Source of the DNA: Eudorina sp. 2006-703-Eu-15
Taxonomy: Eukaryota; Chlorophyta; Chlorophyceae; Chlamydomonadales; Volvocaceae
Assembly (NCBI GenBank): GCA_003117195.1
Contig: BDSI01000205.1
Span: 62,001 to 126,000, forward strand
Direction: 5' to 3'
DNA length: 64,000 bases
In this document: in pieces, positions 22,163 to 30,994 of the stretch
How the letters are laid out: every line of letters starts with the position of its first letter
How positions within the stretch are numbered: position 1 is the stretch's first letter
Notes under the pieces: model-generated
What the model was told of the DNA's origin: nothing
The model's database searches: none
Seen by the model: the letters and a program-made list of their open reading frames with translations, nothing else
Made by a program: the position numbers and the translations under genes

Positions 22163-25015
22163 TTAAACCAAATCTTCCACCAAACCGCTATCTTTCACGA
22201 TCAGCTGCTTGACCAACGGCGACGCGAAGATGATCACCCACATGAACAACGCCTCCTCGGATGGAACAAGGGGGCAGCGCAGCATAAGCAAACGACCCTG
22301 CCGCTGCAACGACTTCAACCAGCGCATGCGCAACTCATCCGCCGTAGCGATATATGACACAGGGACACGCGCCACCACGAAACTTTGCGTGAAACGGACT
22401 GCCGCTGGCAAGGCCAGATCAAGCACATGACCGGAAGCAGACAAGAACACAGACTGGACGGCGGACACCTGCCGCTGTACTGACTCATAAAACGACGGCA
22501 CCAACGGCCCCTTAGGATCGGCAGACTTACCTTTCATGATGCGGACACCATGCGACATCAAAACCGACCGCACCGCCGGTGAGACCTCCCAAGGGCAAAC
22601 GACCTCCCCCACCATGCCCAGATCCAACGCCGACTTCAACACATCGACATGCTCGCTGGGCACGCTGGACTCGGTGAAACTGCTGGACAGCGCATTGGAG
22701 ATGAGTGCAACCTTGGACGCGGAGTGCTCCCCAGGCATGGCCATAGAGAGTGCAGCGGCTACCGCCCCCCCAGAGTCCAAGCTCCAGTCCCCTGACTGGA
22801 CGGAGGTCACCGCCGCTGAGGCGCGCAGAACACGTGTTGGGCGTGGACTAGTGGGGGCAAGCATAGTGCGTAGCTGTCGTACCGTGACCATTTCGCTAGC
22901 ACCATTCTGATACACGACGTCAAACAAATGAGTGCGGCCCTGAAGGCCTACGTAAGTGGCAATGCCGGATACAGCACCTTGCGCACCCATCCCGGACCCT
23001 GTGCGAAGCACCCTGGCACCCTGCAGATGCTTTAGGTACGAAGGGGGCTCAGGCACAGGCTTGGGGGACGCATCGGGAACAGGCACCTTGGCAAGAGGCC
23101 TGGCATCAATCTGCTGGGGAGTGACACCTTGAGCGACGCACTCGGGGCACACCCAGGTACCCTCGGGGATACGACGCAACGGGGGAGTGAGACAGTACGT
23201 GTGCCAGCCCTTCCCGCAGCCATCGCATAGCAACATCCACTCGTCACCGGACGGGGATCGGCACACTTCACAAGGGAGCAAAGCAGAGGGTTTAGCAAGA
23301 CGTGGATCCACAGTCTCATCCCGAATGGGCAGGTGGCAAGGAGCACAATCCTTCACGTGAGATTTGAGTGTCAACCCGTTCTGACCCTGAAGAACCAAAA
23401 CACCGGTGGGCCGCACCTCAATGACCCGCAGGATAGTGGGCCTGGCGGCGGGGTCCAGCGTCGTCTGAGAAGTAGTATTGCGATAGTAGACATAGTCCCC
23501 AACCTCGAACTCGCGCATTTTTGGATGGTAGCCACCCCCACGAAGAGCAGCATACCGAAGGGTGTCCCTGTGCTGCGCGATCAGCAGGTTATCCCCAGCA
23601 ATGGAGATGCGCTGCCGCATGGCCTCCCCTCGTGAGAGAAGCGATGAGGCGGCTAGCTCAGGGTTGTCGAAGGAGATGTTATCCGCGAATCGGGGTTTGA
23701 TCGCAGGGGGAATGGTGGGCTCTACACCATGCATGATGAGGTAAGGGCTGAACCCCGTGGACTGATGCACGGAACAGTTATAACCCAACATGACGTACGG
23801 TAACAATTCATCCCAATCCCTGCCTTCAGCCCGCTGCCGCGCCATGCGACGGAGCGCCCTTTTGCAGGTCTGGACCACCCGTTCCGCCAAACCATTGGCC
23901 TGCGGGTGGTTGGGTGACGTCTCACGATGATCTATCAGCGAATTCAGCAAGAGCAACGAAAAGGCACCCTTCCACTCACTACCCTGGTCGGTGCAGACCT
24001 CGGCGCAGGCACCGTAGCGCCCTAGGATATGGTGCAAGAACGCGGAAGCCGTGCGATCGGCCTCCTTATCAGGCAACGGAACAAAAACTGCGTACTTAGA
24101 GAAATGCTCTACGCAAATCATCACGTAGACATTCCCCGAGTTGGTGCGAGTGAACGGGCCACAAAGATCCACGCCCCAGCGATAGAACAAGCCCTGTACC
24201 GGCAATGGATGCAGGTCAGGCGACGGGGCTGAAAACGAGGTATTAACACGATCACAATGCTCACAGTGTTTGACAAAGTTGACTACGTCTCGGTAGACGC
24301 CATGCCACCAGTGACGGGTAAGCAGCAGCGCAACAGTACGACGCACCCCGAAATGGCCAGTCTCCTCGTGCGTGAGTTTGATCAGTTCCACACGATCAGA
24401 AGGCTTGGGAACCAGACGTGCTTTGGAATCGTTGAACACGCGGTACAACTCACCCCCTTGCATGCGGTAGGCACGAACCCTCCGCGTGACACGCCTCTGC
24501 TCGGACGGGGGCAGGTTGGACACGTGCGTGCCCGTACGAAGGAAATGCATAGATGCTTCATCATCCCAGATATCCGGCCATCGTCCCTGGGACCCCGAAG
24601 AGTCCTCCTGCTCCGCTTGGACAGCCGCGGCGAAGACCGTGGGCCAAGGGGAAACAGGCTCGCAGGGAAACAGGGGATAGGCCAGGCCATGAGACGGCTC
24701 AGGCACAGCTGGGGACGAGTCACTCAGAGCACACGCAGCAACAACCTCATGCAGTGGCGTGTTGGAAAGAACTCGGCACAAAGACAACACACCAACGGTG
24801 GAGGCCAAGTCGGGCGCAAGACCCAGAATGCGGCGCTTCTGAGCCTCGCTTACCTCGCGAGCCTCTGTGGCCTCATCAGGGTAGCCCATGGCCCGGGCAC
24901 ACTCAAGGACTGTTAGACTGCCCAATTCCGGCTCACAGGGATCGAACACAAGATCATATTGGTGCTGCAGCTCCGGACGACTTAGGCTGGGAGCCACGCA
25001 CAAAGGCTCACCCAC
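22163..25015 (-). CDS. Methyltransferase C-terminal motifs, integrase and PHD finger (pol frame 2)
   Basis: The frame overlaps the upstream pol frame by 34 bp and is offset by -1; its first possible codon is a GTG, so it is probably reached by frameshifting. Residues ~25-75 hold the end of a cytosine methyltransferase: L-T-V-L-E-C-A-R-A-M-G-Y-P and G-L-A-P-D-L-A-S-T-V, matching the C-terminal end of DNMT3-type enzymes. The integrase zinc motif follows near residue 212 (H-E-E-T-G-H and C-E-H-C), then the catalytic D (G-V-D-L-C-G, ~279), D (T-D-Q-G-S-E-W, ~341) and E (N-G-L-A-E-R, ~377). A C4HC3 PHD finger occupies ~578-622 (C-E-V-C, L-L-C-D-G-C, G-W-H-T-Y-C, W-V-C-P-E-C). A Tudor-like segment (V-S-G-I-A-T-Y-V-G, F-D-V-V-Y-Q-N-G) and ~200 unassigned residues end the protein. 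Confidence 0.88.
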   Translation of the reverse strand: MGEPLCVAPSLSRPELQHQYDLVFDPCEPELGSLTVLECARAMGYPDEATEAREVSEAQKRRILGLAPDLASTVGVLSLCRVLSNTPLHEVVAACALSDSSPAVPEPSHGLAYPLFPCEPVSPWPTVFAAAVQAEQEDSSGSQGRWPDIWDDEASMHFLRTGTHVSNLPPSEQRRVTRRVRAYRMQGGELYRVFNDSKARLVPKPSDRVELIKLTHEETGHFGVRRTVALLLTRHWWHGVYRDVVNFVKHCEHCDRVNTSFSAPSPDLHPLPVQGLFYRWGVDLCGPFTRTNSGNVYVMICVEHFSKYAVFVPLPDKEADRTASAFLHHILGRYGACAEVCTDQGSEWKGAFSLLLLNSLIDHRETSPNHPQANGLAERVVQTCKRALRRMARQRAEGRDWDELLPYVMLGYNCSVHQSTGFSPYLIMHGVEPTIPPAIKPRFADNISFDNPELAASSLLSRGEAMRQRISIAGDNLLIAQHRDTLRYAALRGGGYHPKMREFEVGDYVYYRNTTSQTTLDPAARPTILRVIEVRPTGVLVLQGQNGLTLKSHVKDCAPCHLPIRDETVDPRLAKPSALLPCEVCRSPSGDEWMLLCDGCGKGWHTYCLTPPLRRIPEGTWVCPECVAQGVTPQQIDARPLAKVPVPDASPKPVPEPPSYLKHLQGARVLRTGSGMGAQGAVSGIATYVGLQGRTHLFDVVYQNGASEMVTVRQLRTMLAPTSPRPTRVLRASAAVTSVQSGDWSLDSGGAVAAALSMAMPGEHSASKVALISNALSSSFTESSVPSEHVDVLKSALDLGMVGEVVCPWEVSPAVRSVLMSHGVRIMKGKSADPKGPLVPSFYESVQRQVSAVQSVFLSASGHVLDLALPAAVRFTQSFVVARVPVSYIATADELRMRWLKSLQRQGRLLMLRCPLVPSEEALFMWVIIFASPLVKQLIVKDSGLVEDLV

Positions 25016-25719
25016 TTTGTTCCGGGGGTACGTGCCCGGGGATCAGGCGCTTGCGCGAGGCGCACAGTGCGCCCTGGGGAGAGCACATCCTGGAGCACGG
25101 CCGTGGTGGGCGGCTGCACCCCAGAGATCACCGCGGCAAGCGGCTTTGGCGGGGAGAGGTTTGTCCAATGCGTGGATACGCGATGCGCAAGTGCGCCAAA
25201 TTGTACTGCATCAAACGTGATGGGCTCACCGAACGCTCTCGTGACTCGTGACTGGGCAGCACATGCGTTCTTCCAGGACTCACGAGGCTGCTCACAAACA
25301 AGGAAATAAGCGGGCGAACGCCGCTGGACGCGCTGCAAAGTCTGAATAATGCGAACGACATGATCCACGACGCAGGACTCGGGTGCAAGGGAGCCCGGTT
25401 CCTTACCTACGTCGTGCCAGCACCAGCTCGCAAACACCACCCACTGGGAGCCGTCACAAGCTCCAGTGGCCATGAGTGACTCCTCCGTTACTTTGCGGGG
25501 ATCAAGAGGAAGGTCCAACCACACACGCTTGTAGGAGTCAGGGGCGAACTGCGCGGGGTACTCAGCGCTCAACCGATCCAAGCGCGCAGACACGATTTGA
25601 GCGGCAACTGGATCTGGTTCAGACGAGATGTAGCGGTTCACCCGGACGCCGCACCGAAGCAGGGCCTCCAGACCAGCACACATGCCCCCCAAGGGCTCGT
25701 AAACAGTGACTCCCTTACC
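24790..25719 (-). other. DNMT3-like cytosine-C5 methyltransferase domain spanning two frames
   Basis: Motif I: V-Y-E-P-L-G-G-M-C-A-G-L-E-A-L with the acidic S-S-E-P-D after it. Motif IV, normally around Pro-Cys, reads F-A-S-W-C-W-H-D, keeping the Cys with Trp in place of Pro. Motif VI: F-L-V-C-E-Q-P-R-E-S-W. Motif VIII: F-G-A-L-A-H-R-V-S-T-H-W-T-N-L. These lie at the end of the reverse transcriptase frame (residues ~885-1128). The closing motifs lie at the start of the next frame. Order and spacing follow DNMT3-type enzymes. Activity is uncertain because of the altered motif IV. Confidence 0.75.
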
Positions 25720-28368
25720 CAAGGCTTGAGAAAAGAATGCGCGGGACGTAGGATGTGAAGTATTTGCGAAAAGCTCGGGATTGGCGCGCGCAGCTGAGCG
25801 GACCCACTTGACCGCCGAGGCATGAACGGCGTCACGACGCTCCCTGACCAAGTCAGACTCCTTCGATGGAGGCATGTCTATCACATCAGACGGAAGGCCC
25901 AGATGGCCCGACAGAAACTGGTCAGGGACAAAGCAAAAGTCGTCGGAAAACTTAGCGTGCGGCACGTGGGAAGACAGTGCGGTGCGCACTGCTGTGCACT
26001 CCTGAGATGCATGCGACAGGGCAGCAGACACACGCCGAACGCCGGCCAAATCCTCCTCATCCAACCGAGCACCGGTATTATCAGCGGTCGTCTCCTCAGG
26101 ATGTCGCGACAACACATCCGCATTTTGATGCTTGAGACCCGGGCGATGGATAACCTCAAAGTCGTATTCTTGCAGTACAAGAGCAAACCGGGCGTACTGG
26201 CCCGTGAGCCCGTCCGCACTCATGAGGTACGTGAGAGGTTGATGATCAGTGACCAGGCTGAACTTCGGACCACCCAACAAGTGATGTCTAAACATTTTCA
26301 CTGCCCACACAGCCGCGAGCATCTCACCTTTGTAGCTGCTGTAATTCCGCTCATGCTTATTGAGTGATCTGCTGATGCAGGCACACATGTATTCGTTGCC
26401 CTGATCGTCCAGCTGACCCAGCACGGCACCCAACCCCTTGTTGGAGAAGTCGGTGTGCAAGATGAGGGGCTTGGAGTAGTCGATAGGGCGAAGAATCAAC
26501 CCCTCCTTGGAGAATACGGACTTGAGCGCGGTGAAAGCTGCATCCTGAGCGAGACCCCATACCCATGGCTGATCCTTCTTGAGAAGCACCGTGAGATCGG
26601 TGGTGAGCAGGCTCATGTTGGGGATATAGCACCGGTAGTAATTGATGAAACCCAAGTGAGCGCGAAGCTCGGACACATTGCGAGGAGTGGGAAGGTTCAG
26701 GATCGCGGACACCTTGGCGTGGTGAGGGCTGATTCCATCCGCGCTCAGGTTGTGACCCAAATACTCAATGACATCAGCTCCGAAAATGGATTTATCCGGG
26801 TGCGCACGAAGACCACATGAGTGAAGGGCGTCGAGGACAGCAGCGACATGCTGCACATGTTCCTCGGGGGAATTGCTGAAGATTAAAACATCGTCAATGT
26901 ACGCACGGGCGCAGTGGTCTAAGCCGGCCTTAGCCAACTCGTAATCCATGACCCGTTGAAACTTGGCAGAAGCATTTTTCAACCCGTACGGCATACGGCC
27001 GTACATCATCAACTTATTACCCATCCAGTACGCAGTTTTGGGCTGGTCCTGCTTGGCAATAGGGATCTGCAGAAAGCCCTGCCTAAGGTCCAACTTAGAG
27101 AAAACCTTCGCCTTAGCGCACTGATGGAAAATGTCCTCCGGGCGGTGGAGTCCATACCTGTCAGATCGGGTATGCTTGTTCACCGGTCGGTAGTCTTGCG
27201 CCATGCGGTGATCCGTCCACAGGCCCGTGTCAGGATCCTTCTTGGCGGCGATTACCGGATTGACAGCGCACACCGTGGGACCCGTATGCTCAAGAACTAT
27301 GCCCGCCTTGACCAGCTCCGCCGTTTTCTGCATGATGACCTCCTTTTCCTTCGGCGAGTACCGGCGCGGCGGTTGAACGATGGGGCGATCCGTGTCCAAA
27401 TCTAAGGTGAACGGCCCCTGCTCACCCGAGTAACCGGGCAGCTCCTCCATGCTATACGCAAAAGCCTTGCCCTTGCGCATGCGAACCGCCTCGCGCAGTG
27501 CGTGTGACGCACTGGGCTCAAACAAGGAACTATTTCCCCAAATCCATCCCCCATCGCTGTCCTTCACGTAGCGCTGATAGGCAGCGGCGGCCGAATTTCC
27601 CTCAGGGGTGAAAGATCCCACACTGGCCATAGCCATGGCGTGACCCCGCGTCTCCCATCGCGCATAGTCCCTAGGATCTGTCTCTGCCCAAGGATCATAT
27701 CCCACACCGCCGTACTCAGGCAGACGAACACCCCCGTGTTGCAAGAGAATGCCCCCGGAAGTCACGACATTGGAAGATATAGATGCAAGGTCACTGTCAA
27801 GCACGGCGCCGTGCATGGCACCAGCACCCGCAGCGAGTGTGAACAGCAAACAAGTGACGAGCGCAAAGGAAGCAAGGCTGAACCAGGTCCGCCGAGCGGG
27901 TGGGGGACTGCTAACACTCTTCTGACGGCGCCCCAAACGAGCCCGCTTGCGCTTACCCTTGCGCTCGACGAATGACCGGGTCGAAAGCGGTGGTGTAACA
28001 GGGAACGAGGCAGTCGCCATGCACGCTGACTCGATCAGCCGATCCAACACCACCCCCACCGGCTTTGCCGCGGCGCAACAGAATGCGGTGGACGTGGAGA
28101 TCAACGTGAGCAGGCTGGTGAGGAGGTACGTGAGGACGCCCTTCCACATGCCCCAGCTGGCAATATGCCTTGGCAGAGACGTTACGCACTTGGATGGCTG
28201 AGCTCCGTCCGGTGAGGGAGATGCTGCTGGTGGCGGTGCGGCATCCCCCGTGGAGAAGTGCATGGGCTCGACTGGCATTCTGGCAGCGTTGGCTGGCTTT
28301 AGTGAGGGAGATGCTGCTGGTGGCGGTGCGGCATCCCCCGTGGAACAGTGCATGGGCTCGACGGGCAT
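24982..28368 (-). CDS. Reverse transcriptase, RNase H and methyltransferase N-terminal part (pol frame 1)
   Basis: 1,128 codons from an ATG at 28368. Residues 1-60 contain a 30-residue tandem repeat. Two hydrophobic segments follow (residues ~77-98 and ~162-182) around a basic stretch (~137-150), unusual before a reverse transcriptase. RT spans about 300-530: D-Y-R-P-V-N-K, K-L-D-L-R-Q-G-F, M-P-Y-G-L-K-N-A, and Y-I-D-D-V-L near 487. The connection and RNase H follow (H-T-D-F-S-N-K-G-L-G-A-V near 636, T-D-H-Q-P-L, H-R-P-G-L-K-H-Q-N-A-D-V-L-S-R). From ~885 a cytosine methyltransferase domain begins and runs into the next frame. All key RT and RNase H residues appear present. The product copies element RNA into DNA. 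Confidence 0.92.
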   Translation of the reverse strand: MPVEPMHCSTGDAAPPPAASPSLKPANAARMPVEPMHFSTGDAAPPPAASPSPDGAQPSKCVTSLPRHIASWGMWKGVLTYLLTSLLTLISTSTAFCCAAAKPVGVVLDRLIESACMATASFPVTPPLSTRSFVERKGKRKRARLGRRQKSVSSPPPARRTWFSLASFALVTCLLFTLAAGAGAMHGAVLDSDLASISSNVVTSGGILLQHGGVRLPEYGGVGYDPWAETDPRDYARWETRGHAMAMASVGSFTPEGNSAAAAYQRYVKDSDGGWIWGNSSLFEPSASHALREAVRMRKGKAFAYSMEELPGYSGEQGPFTLDLDTDRPIVQPPRRYSPKEKEVIMQKTAELVKAGIVLEHTGPTVCAVNPVIAAKKDPDTGLWTDHRMAQDYRPVNKHTRSDRYGLHRPEDIFHQCAKAKVFSKLDLRQGFLQIPIAKQDQPKTAYWMGNKLMMYGRMPYGLKNASAKFQRVMDYELAKAGLDHCARAYIDDVLIFSNSPEEHVQHVAAVLDALHSCGLRAHPDKSIFGADVIEYLGHNLSADGISPHHAKVSAILNLPTPRNVSELRAHLGFINYYRCYIPNMSLLTTDLTVLLKKDQPWVWGLAQDAAFTALKSVFSKEGLILRPIDYSKPLILHTDFSNKGLGAVLGQLDDQGNEYMCACISRSLNKHERNYSSYKGEMLAAVWAVKMFRHHLLGGPKFSLVTDHQPLTYLMSADGLTGQYARFALVLQEYDFEVIHRPGLKHQNADVLSRHPEETTADNTGARLDEEDLAGVRRVSAALSHASQECTAVRTALSSHVPHAKFSDDFCFVPDQFLSGHLGLPSDVIDMPPSKESDLVRERRDAVHASAVKWVRSAARANPELFANTSHPTSRAFFSQALGKGVTVYEPLGGMCAGLEALLRCGVRVNRYISSEPDPVAAQIVSARLDRLSAEYPAQFAPDSYKRVWLDLPLDPRKVTEESLMATGACDGSQWVVFASWCWHDVGKEPGSLAPESCVVDHVVRIIQTLQRVQRRSPAYFLVCEQPRESWKNACAAQSRVTRAFGEPITFDAVQFGALAHRVSTHWTNLSPPKPLAAVISGVQPPTTAVLQDVLSPGRTVRLAQAPDPRARTPGTKWVSLCAWLPA

Positions 28369-28389
28369 GCTGGCAGCGTTGGCTGGTTC
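28212..28389 (-). repeat. 90-bp tandem duplication in pol N-terminus
   Basis: Two copies with a 90-bp period start at 28212 and 28302 and differ at only a few bases, giving a 30-residue protein repeat around M-P-V-E-P-M-H. The repeat lies across the overlap of the protease-like and pol frames. Confidence 0.9.
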
Positions 28390-29000
28390 CCCCCCAGATC
28401 GGAACCATAGGGAGACGAGCTGTCCGTGGTCGCGCTAACACAGGCAACGGCCAGCTGCGCCGTTTTGTTCGTGCTGCCTATGACCGGTTGCATGGGAATG
28501 GTGACACGATATTCCGGGTACTCAACCAGGTTGGGGTGAAAGTGCAGACGCGGCGTGGGGTAGGAATCCAAGCCATCGCCCCACAGCTTAGCTTGCTCGT
28601 TGCCAACCAGGAGATGGAACAAGTGCGGTGCCACGTCCACCACCAGGGTCTGGGTGAACGGCACCCTGGTGGCGTGCGGTGTGCCCGGCAGGAGCGTCAG
28701 GTAAAGACCGCTCACATCCAACTCGCCGCGCACACTGCATCCTAGCTGCGCAGAAGTTGACAGCCGGGTGTTTGTGGGTTTGATGGGCAGGTTGTGGGCG
28801 CGTGCTACCGACGTGGGAATGAGGCTGGCGGTTGCCGCAAAATCACGAAGTGCAGGAACATGCATCTGCCGGCCATCACGCTCAATGGCACAGGCCTGCT
28901 TGGGGTAGTAGTACATGCCCGCCGGCGTGGTAAGGTACCGCGCGGCCAGAGAGTTGCGTCGTAAGGCAGTCTCACGCTCCGAAACGGGAATAGAACTCAA
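28299..29000 (-). CDS. Retropepsin-like protease frame with altered active site
   Basis: A ~233-codon frame, offset -1 from gag and opening just before gag's stop, overlaps the pol frame by 70 bp. It has no good ATG at its start; the first codon near 29000 is TTG. The fold region is retropepsin-like: A-T-A-S-L-I-P-T-S-V-A-R-A-H-N-L-P-I, then L-T-L-L-P, V-V-D-V-A-P-H and L-L-V-G-N-E-Q. The residues expected as D-T/S-G-A read D-F-A-A (minus strand, near 28840), so only the Asp of the triad remains. Either the protease is inactive in this copy or this lineage uses a changed site. Location between gag and RT supports its identity. Confidence 0.6.
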   Translation of the reverse strand: MSSIPVSERETALRRNSLAARYLTTPAGMYYYPKQACAIERDGRQMHVPALRDFAATASLIPTSVARAHNLPIKPTNTRLSTSAQLGCSVRGELDVSGLYLTLLPGTPHATRVPFTQTLVVDVAPHLFHLLVGNEQAKLWGDGLDSYPTPRLHFHPNLVEYPEYRVTIPMQPVIGSTNKTAQLAVACVSATTDSSSPYGSDLGGNQPTLPACPSSPCTVPRGMPHRHQQHLPH

Positions 29001-30994
29001 GGTCCGCGGGGCACCGACGCAGAACCCGCGACCTCGTAGGCAAAAGTATCAGTGGAGAAGTGCTTACTTACGACGCTTGACATGGTCTGCCCCCCCTGAC
29101 ATGAGGGACTTGTCAACAAGCTGATGCCCTGCGGCGTTACATGCGTGGCCAGCTTTGGTACCACCGACTGTGCATCGTCTTGCGTCGTATCCGGCACGGA
29201 AGCGGGCTCACTGCCACACGTGGCTGCGGCCACACTGGAGTCACCCGGGACTGGCACGGGTTCCTCAGCAGCCGGCGCCTGAGCGTTAACCACGCACTTG
29301 GCAAAATCGAGCACACTCATGCGCGACAGACGCTGAATGGACACATCGTCTGAGGGTGGCAACGACGGCTTTCGCACAGGTTCCTTGGGGACCGCAGGGA
29401 CAGGGTACTTATCTGCGTCAAGCGGCTGCGGCTCGAAGCTCTTAGGCACCTGCTGCCTCGCCGCAACTGCGGCTGCTCGTTCCAAGACAGCCCTGACGGC
29501 GTCGGGGGTGCTCTTGGCGAGCTCCATGGCCGCGGCAAGCTGCTGTTCGGTGTAAGACAAAAAAGTGCACGGTTCGCGAACCTCCGATACGCGTCCGTAT
29601 GGGTAGTAGCTGGGCAAATCCAGGAACGTGCGCGACTCAGAGCTGGGCCCCGGCAGCTCCGCCTCCGCACAGGCGAGCGCGGAGCTGCTGGAGGCTGAGA
29701 CGTCATCCAGCTTGAGGGTAACAAGCGCGGACGCTGACTGGTAATCGTCCTCAGCGAAATCATCTTCCTCGACGCACGCGGCGGCCGCCACCTTTGGGGC
29801 TTTCGCCTTCTGCAGCTCGAACAGCACCTGGAGGGCTGGGCTGCTGGGCTTGAAGCCCGCGGGCGCGAGCTCCGGATGCTCGATGAAGCACCGGTCACGC
29901 AAGTGACCGGATAGGAAGCAGAAGTCACAATGCAGCTCGCTGCGAGGGCGCCGCGGCCCACCCTGCTGGCCCTGCCGGGGTGGGCCAGAGCCACCCGATC
30001 CGGATGGGCCAGCCCCAGCTACCGCGGGACGGCGCGGTTTCTGGGCTGGGTTAGGCTGCGCGGGCTTCTGGTTTGCTGCGGCGCTTTGCGTCAGCAGTGC
30101 GACGAGTTGCTGCACGATCCCGTCCGCCGCACCGGTTGAGACCATGGCGGGACGGGACCGGACCTGGCTCTGGAGCACGCGACAGTCAGCAGTGGTGTGG
30201 CTGGTGTTCCAGCCGTGCTTCTCGCACAGGAACATCCCCTTTTTGTCAGAGGACCCCTTCTGCTGCGTCGTGCGCGGCTTGTCCGCCTTCTCGGTCTTTT
30301 CCGCACGCTTGGCTGCGCTCGTGGGCTTTCGCTCATCCGGGCTAAGGTTCTCCCAGATGCGGTCCGCATCCGTGACGGTCTGGGCCATGCGGTTGTACCA
30401 GTCCGTGCGCGGGTACCGCATGAGTTCGCGCCTAACGTGTTCGCGCACGGTCGGGTGCAGACCCTCTACGAAACGCTCCGCCAGCTGATACGTGCTGACC
30501 CTGCCCGCTAAGCCGGCGTGCAGGGTTCTAAGGCGTTGGTAGTAGTCGCTGGGCTTCCCGTCGCCCTGAACGGCGCTAGTGAATTCGCCGTGATCCGCCT
30601 GCTCGGCCTCAGCTTTGAAATGCTCAGTAAGAATATGCTTGTAGTAATCGAACAGCTGCCACGCGGTAGCCACGGGAGCGACAGGAGCGACGGGCTGAGC
30701 GGCAGGCACGCCCGCAGCGGGCGCCGCTGCGGGAGCCTGCTGCGGTTGAGCCGCTTGTACGTGCGCGGCTGCATCGGCTAAGAAGGTGCTCTTCTTTGTG
30801 CCCCACCAGTCCGCATGCCTACTGTGGGGCTTCGGCAGGCTATCTAGCACTTGAAAGAAGGTGGCCGGCGTGACCGACCCGGCGCCGCGTTTCAACTCTA
30901 CATCCACCAGCGCCTTTTGTTTCACCTCGTGTAAGAACCCATCCACACCCTTACAGTGAAAGGGTTCTAGTACGGGAAAGCTACCGCCACTCAT
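28997..30994 (-). CDS. Gag polyprotein with CCHC zinc knuckle
   Basis: 665 codons from an ATG at 30994 (M-S-G-G-S-F-P-V). The frame is open further upstream, without another ATG, to a stop at 31451-31453, so a longer spliced form is possible. A capsid-like region is seen around residues 120-220 (L-F-D-Y-Y-K, D-Y-Y-Q-R-L-R-T-L, E-R-F-V-E-G-L-H-P-T-V-R). A zinc knuckle C-D-F-C-F-L-S-G-H-L-R-D-R-C (CX2CX4HX4C) lies near residue 350. Ala/Pro-rich linkers surround it. Gag binds element RNA and builds the particle. It ends in T-G-A at 28997 just inside the protease frame. Confidence 0.85.
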   Translation of the reverse strand: MSGGSFPVLEPFHCKGVDGFLHEVKQKALVDVELKRGAGSVTPATFFQVLDSLPKPHSRHADWWGTKKSTFLADAAAHVQAAQPQQAPAAAPAAGVPAAQPVAPVAPVATAWQLFDYYKHILTEHFKAEAEQADHGEFTSAVQGDGKPSDYYQRLRTLHAGLAGRVSTYQLAERFVEGLHPTVREHVRRELMRYPRTDWYNRMAQTVTDADRIWENLSPDERKPTSAAKRAEKTEKADKPRTTQQKGSSDKKGMFLCEKHGWNTSHTTADCRVLQSQVRSRPAMVSTGAADGIVQQLVALLTQSAAANQKPAQPNPAQKPRRPAVAGAGPSGSGGSGPPRQGQQGGPRRPRSELHCDFCFLSGHLRDRCFIEHPELAPAGFKPSSPALQVLFELQKAKAPKVAAAACVEEDDFAEDDYQSASALVTLKLDDVSASSSSALACAEAELPGPSSESRTFLDLPSYYPYGRVSEVREPCTFLSYTEQQLAAAMELAKSTPDAVRAVLERAAAVAARQQVPKSFEPQPLDADKYPVPAVPKEPVRKPSLPPSDDVSIQRLSRMSVLDFAKCVVNAQAPAAEEPVPVPGDSSVAAATCGSEPASVPDTTQDDAQSVVPKLATHVTPQGISLLTSPSCQGGQTMSSVVSKHFSTDTFAYEVAGSASVPRGP

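Noticed and set aside
22536..25251. Plus-strand frames across the retrotransposon
   Set aside because: Antisense shadows of the integrase and RT frames, which carry clear catalytic motifs.
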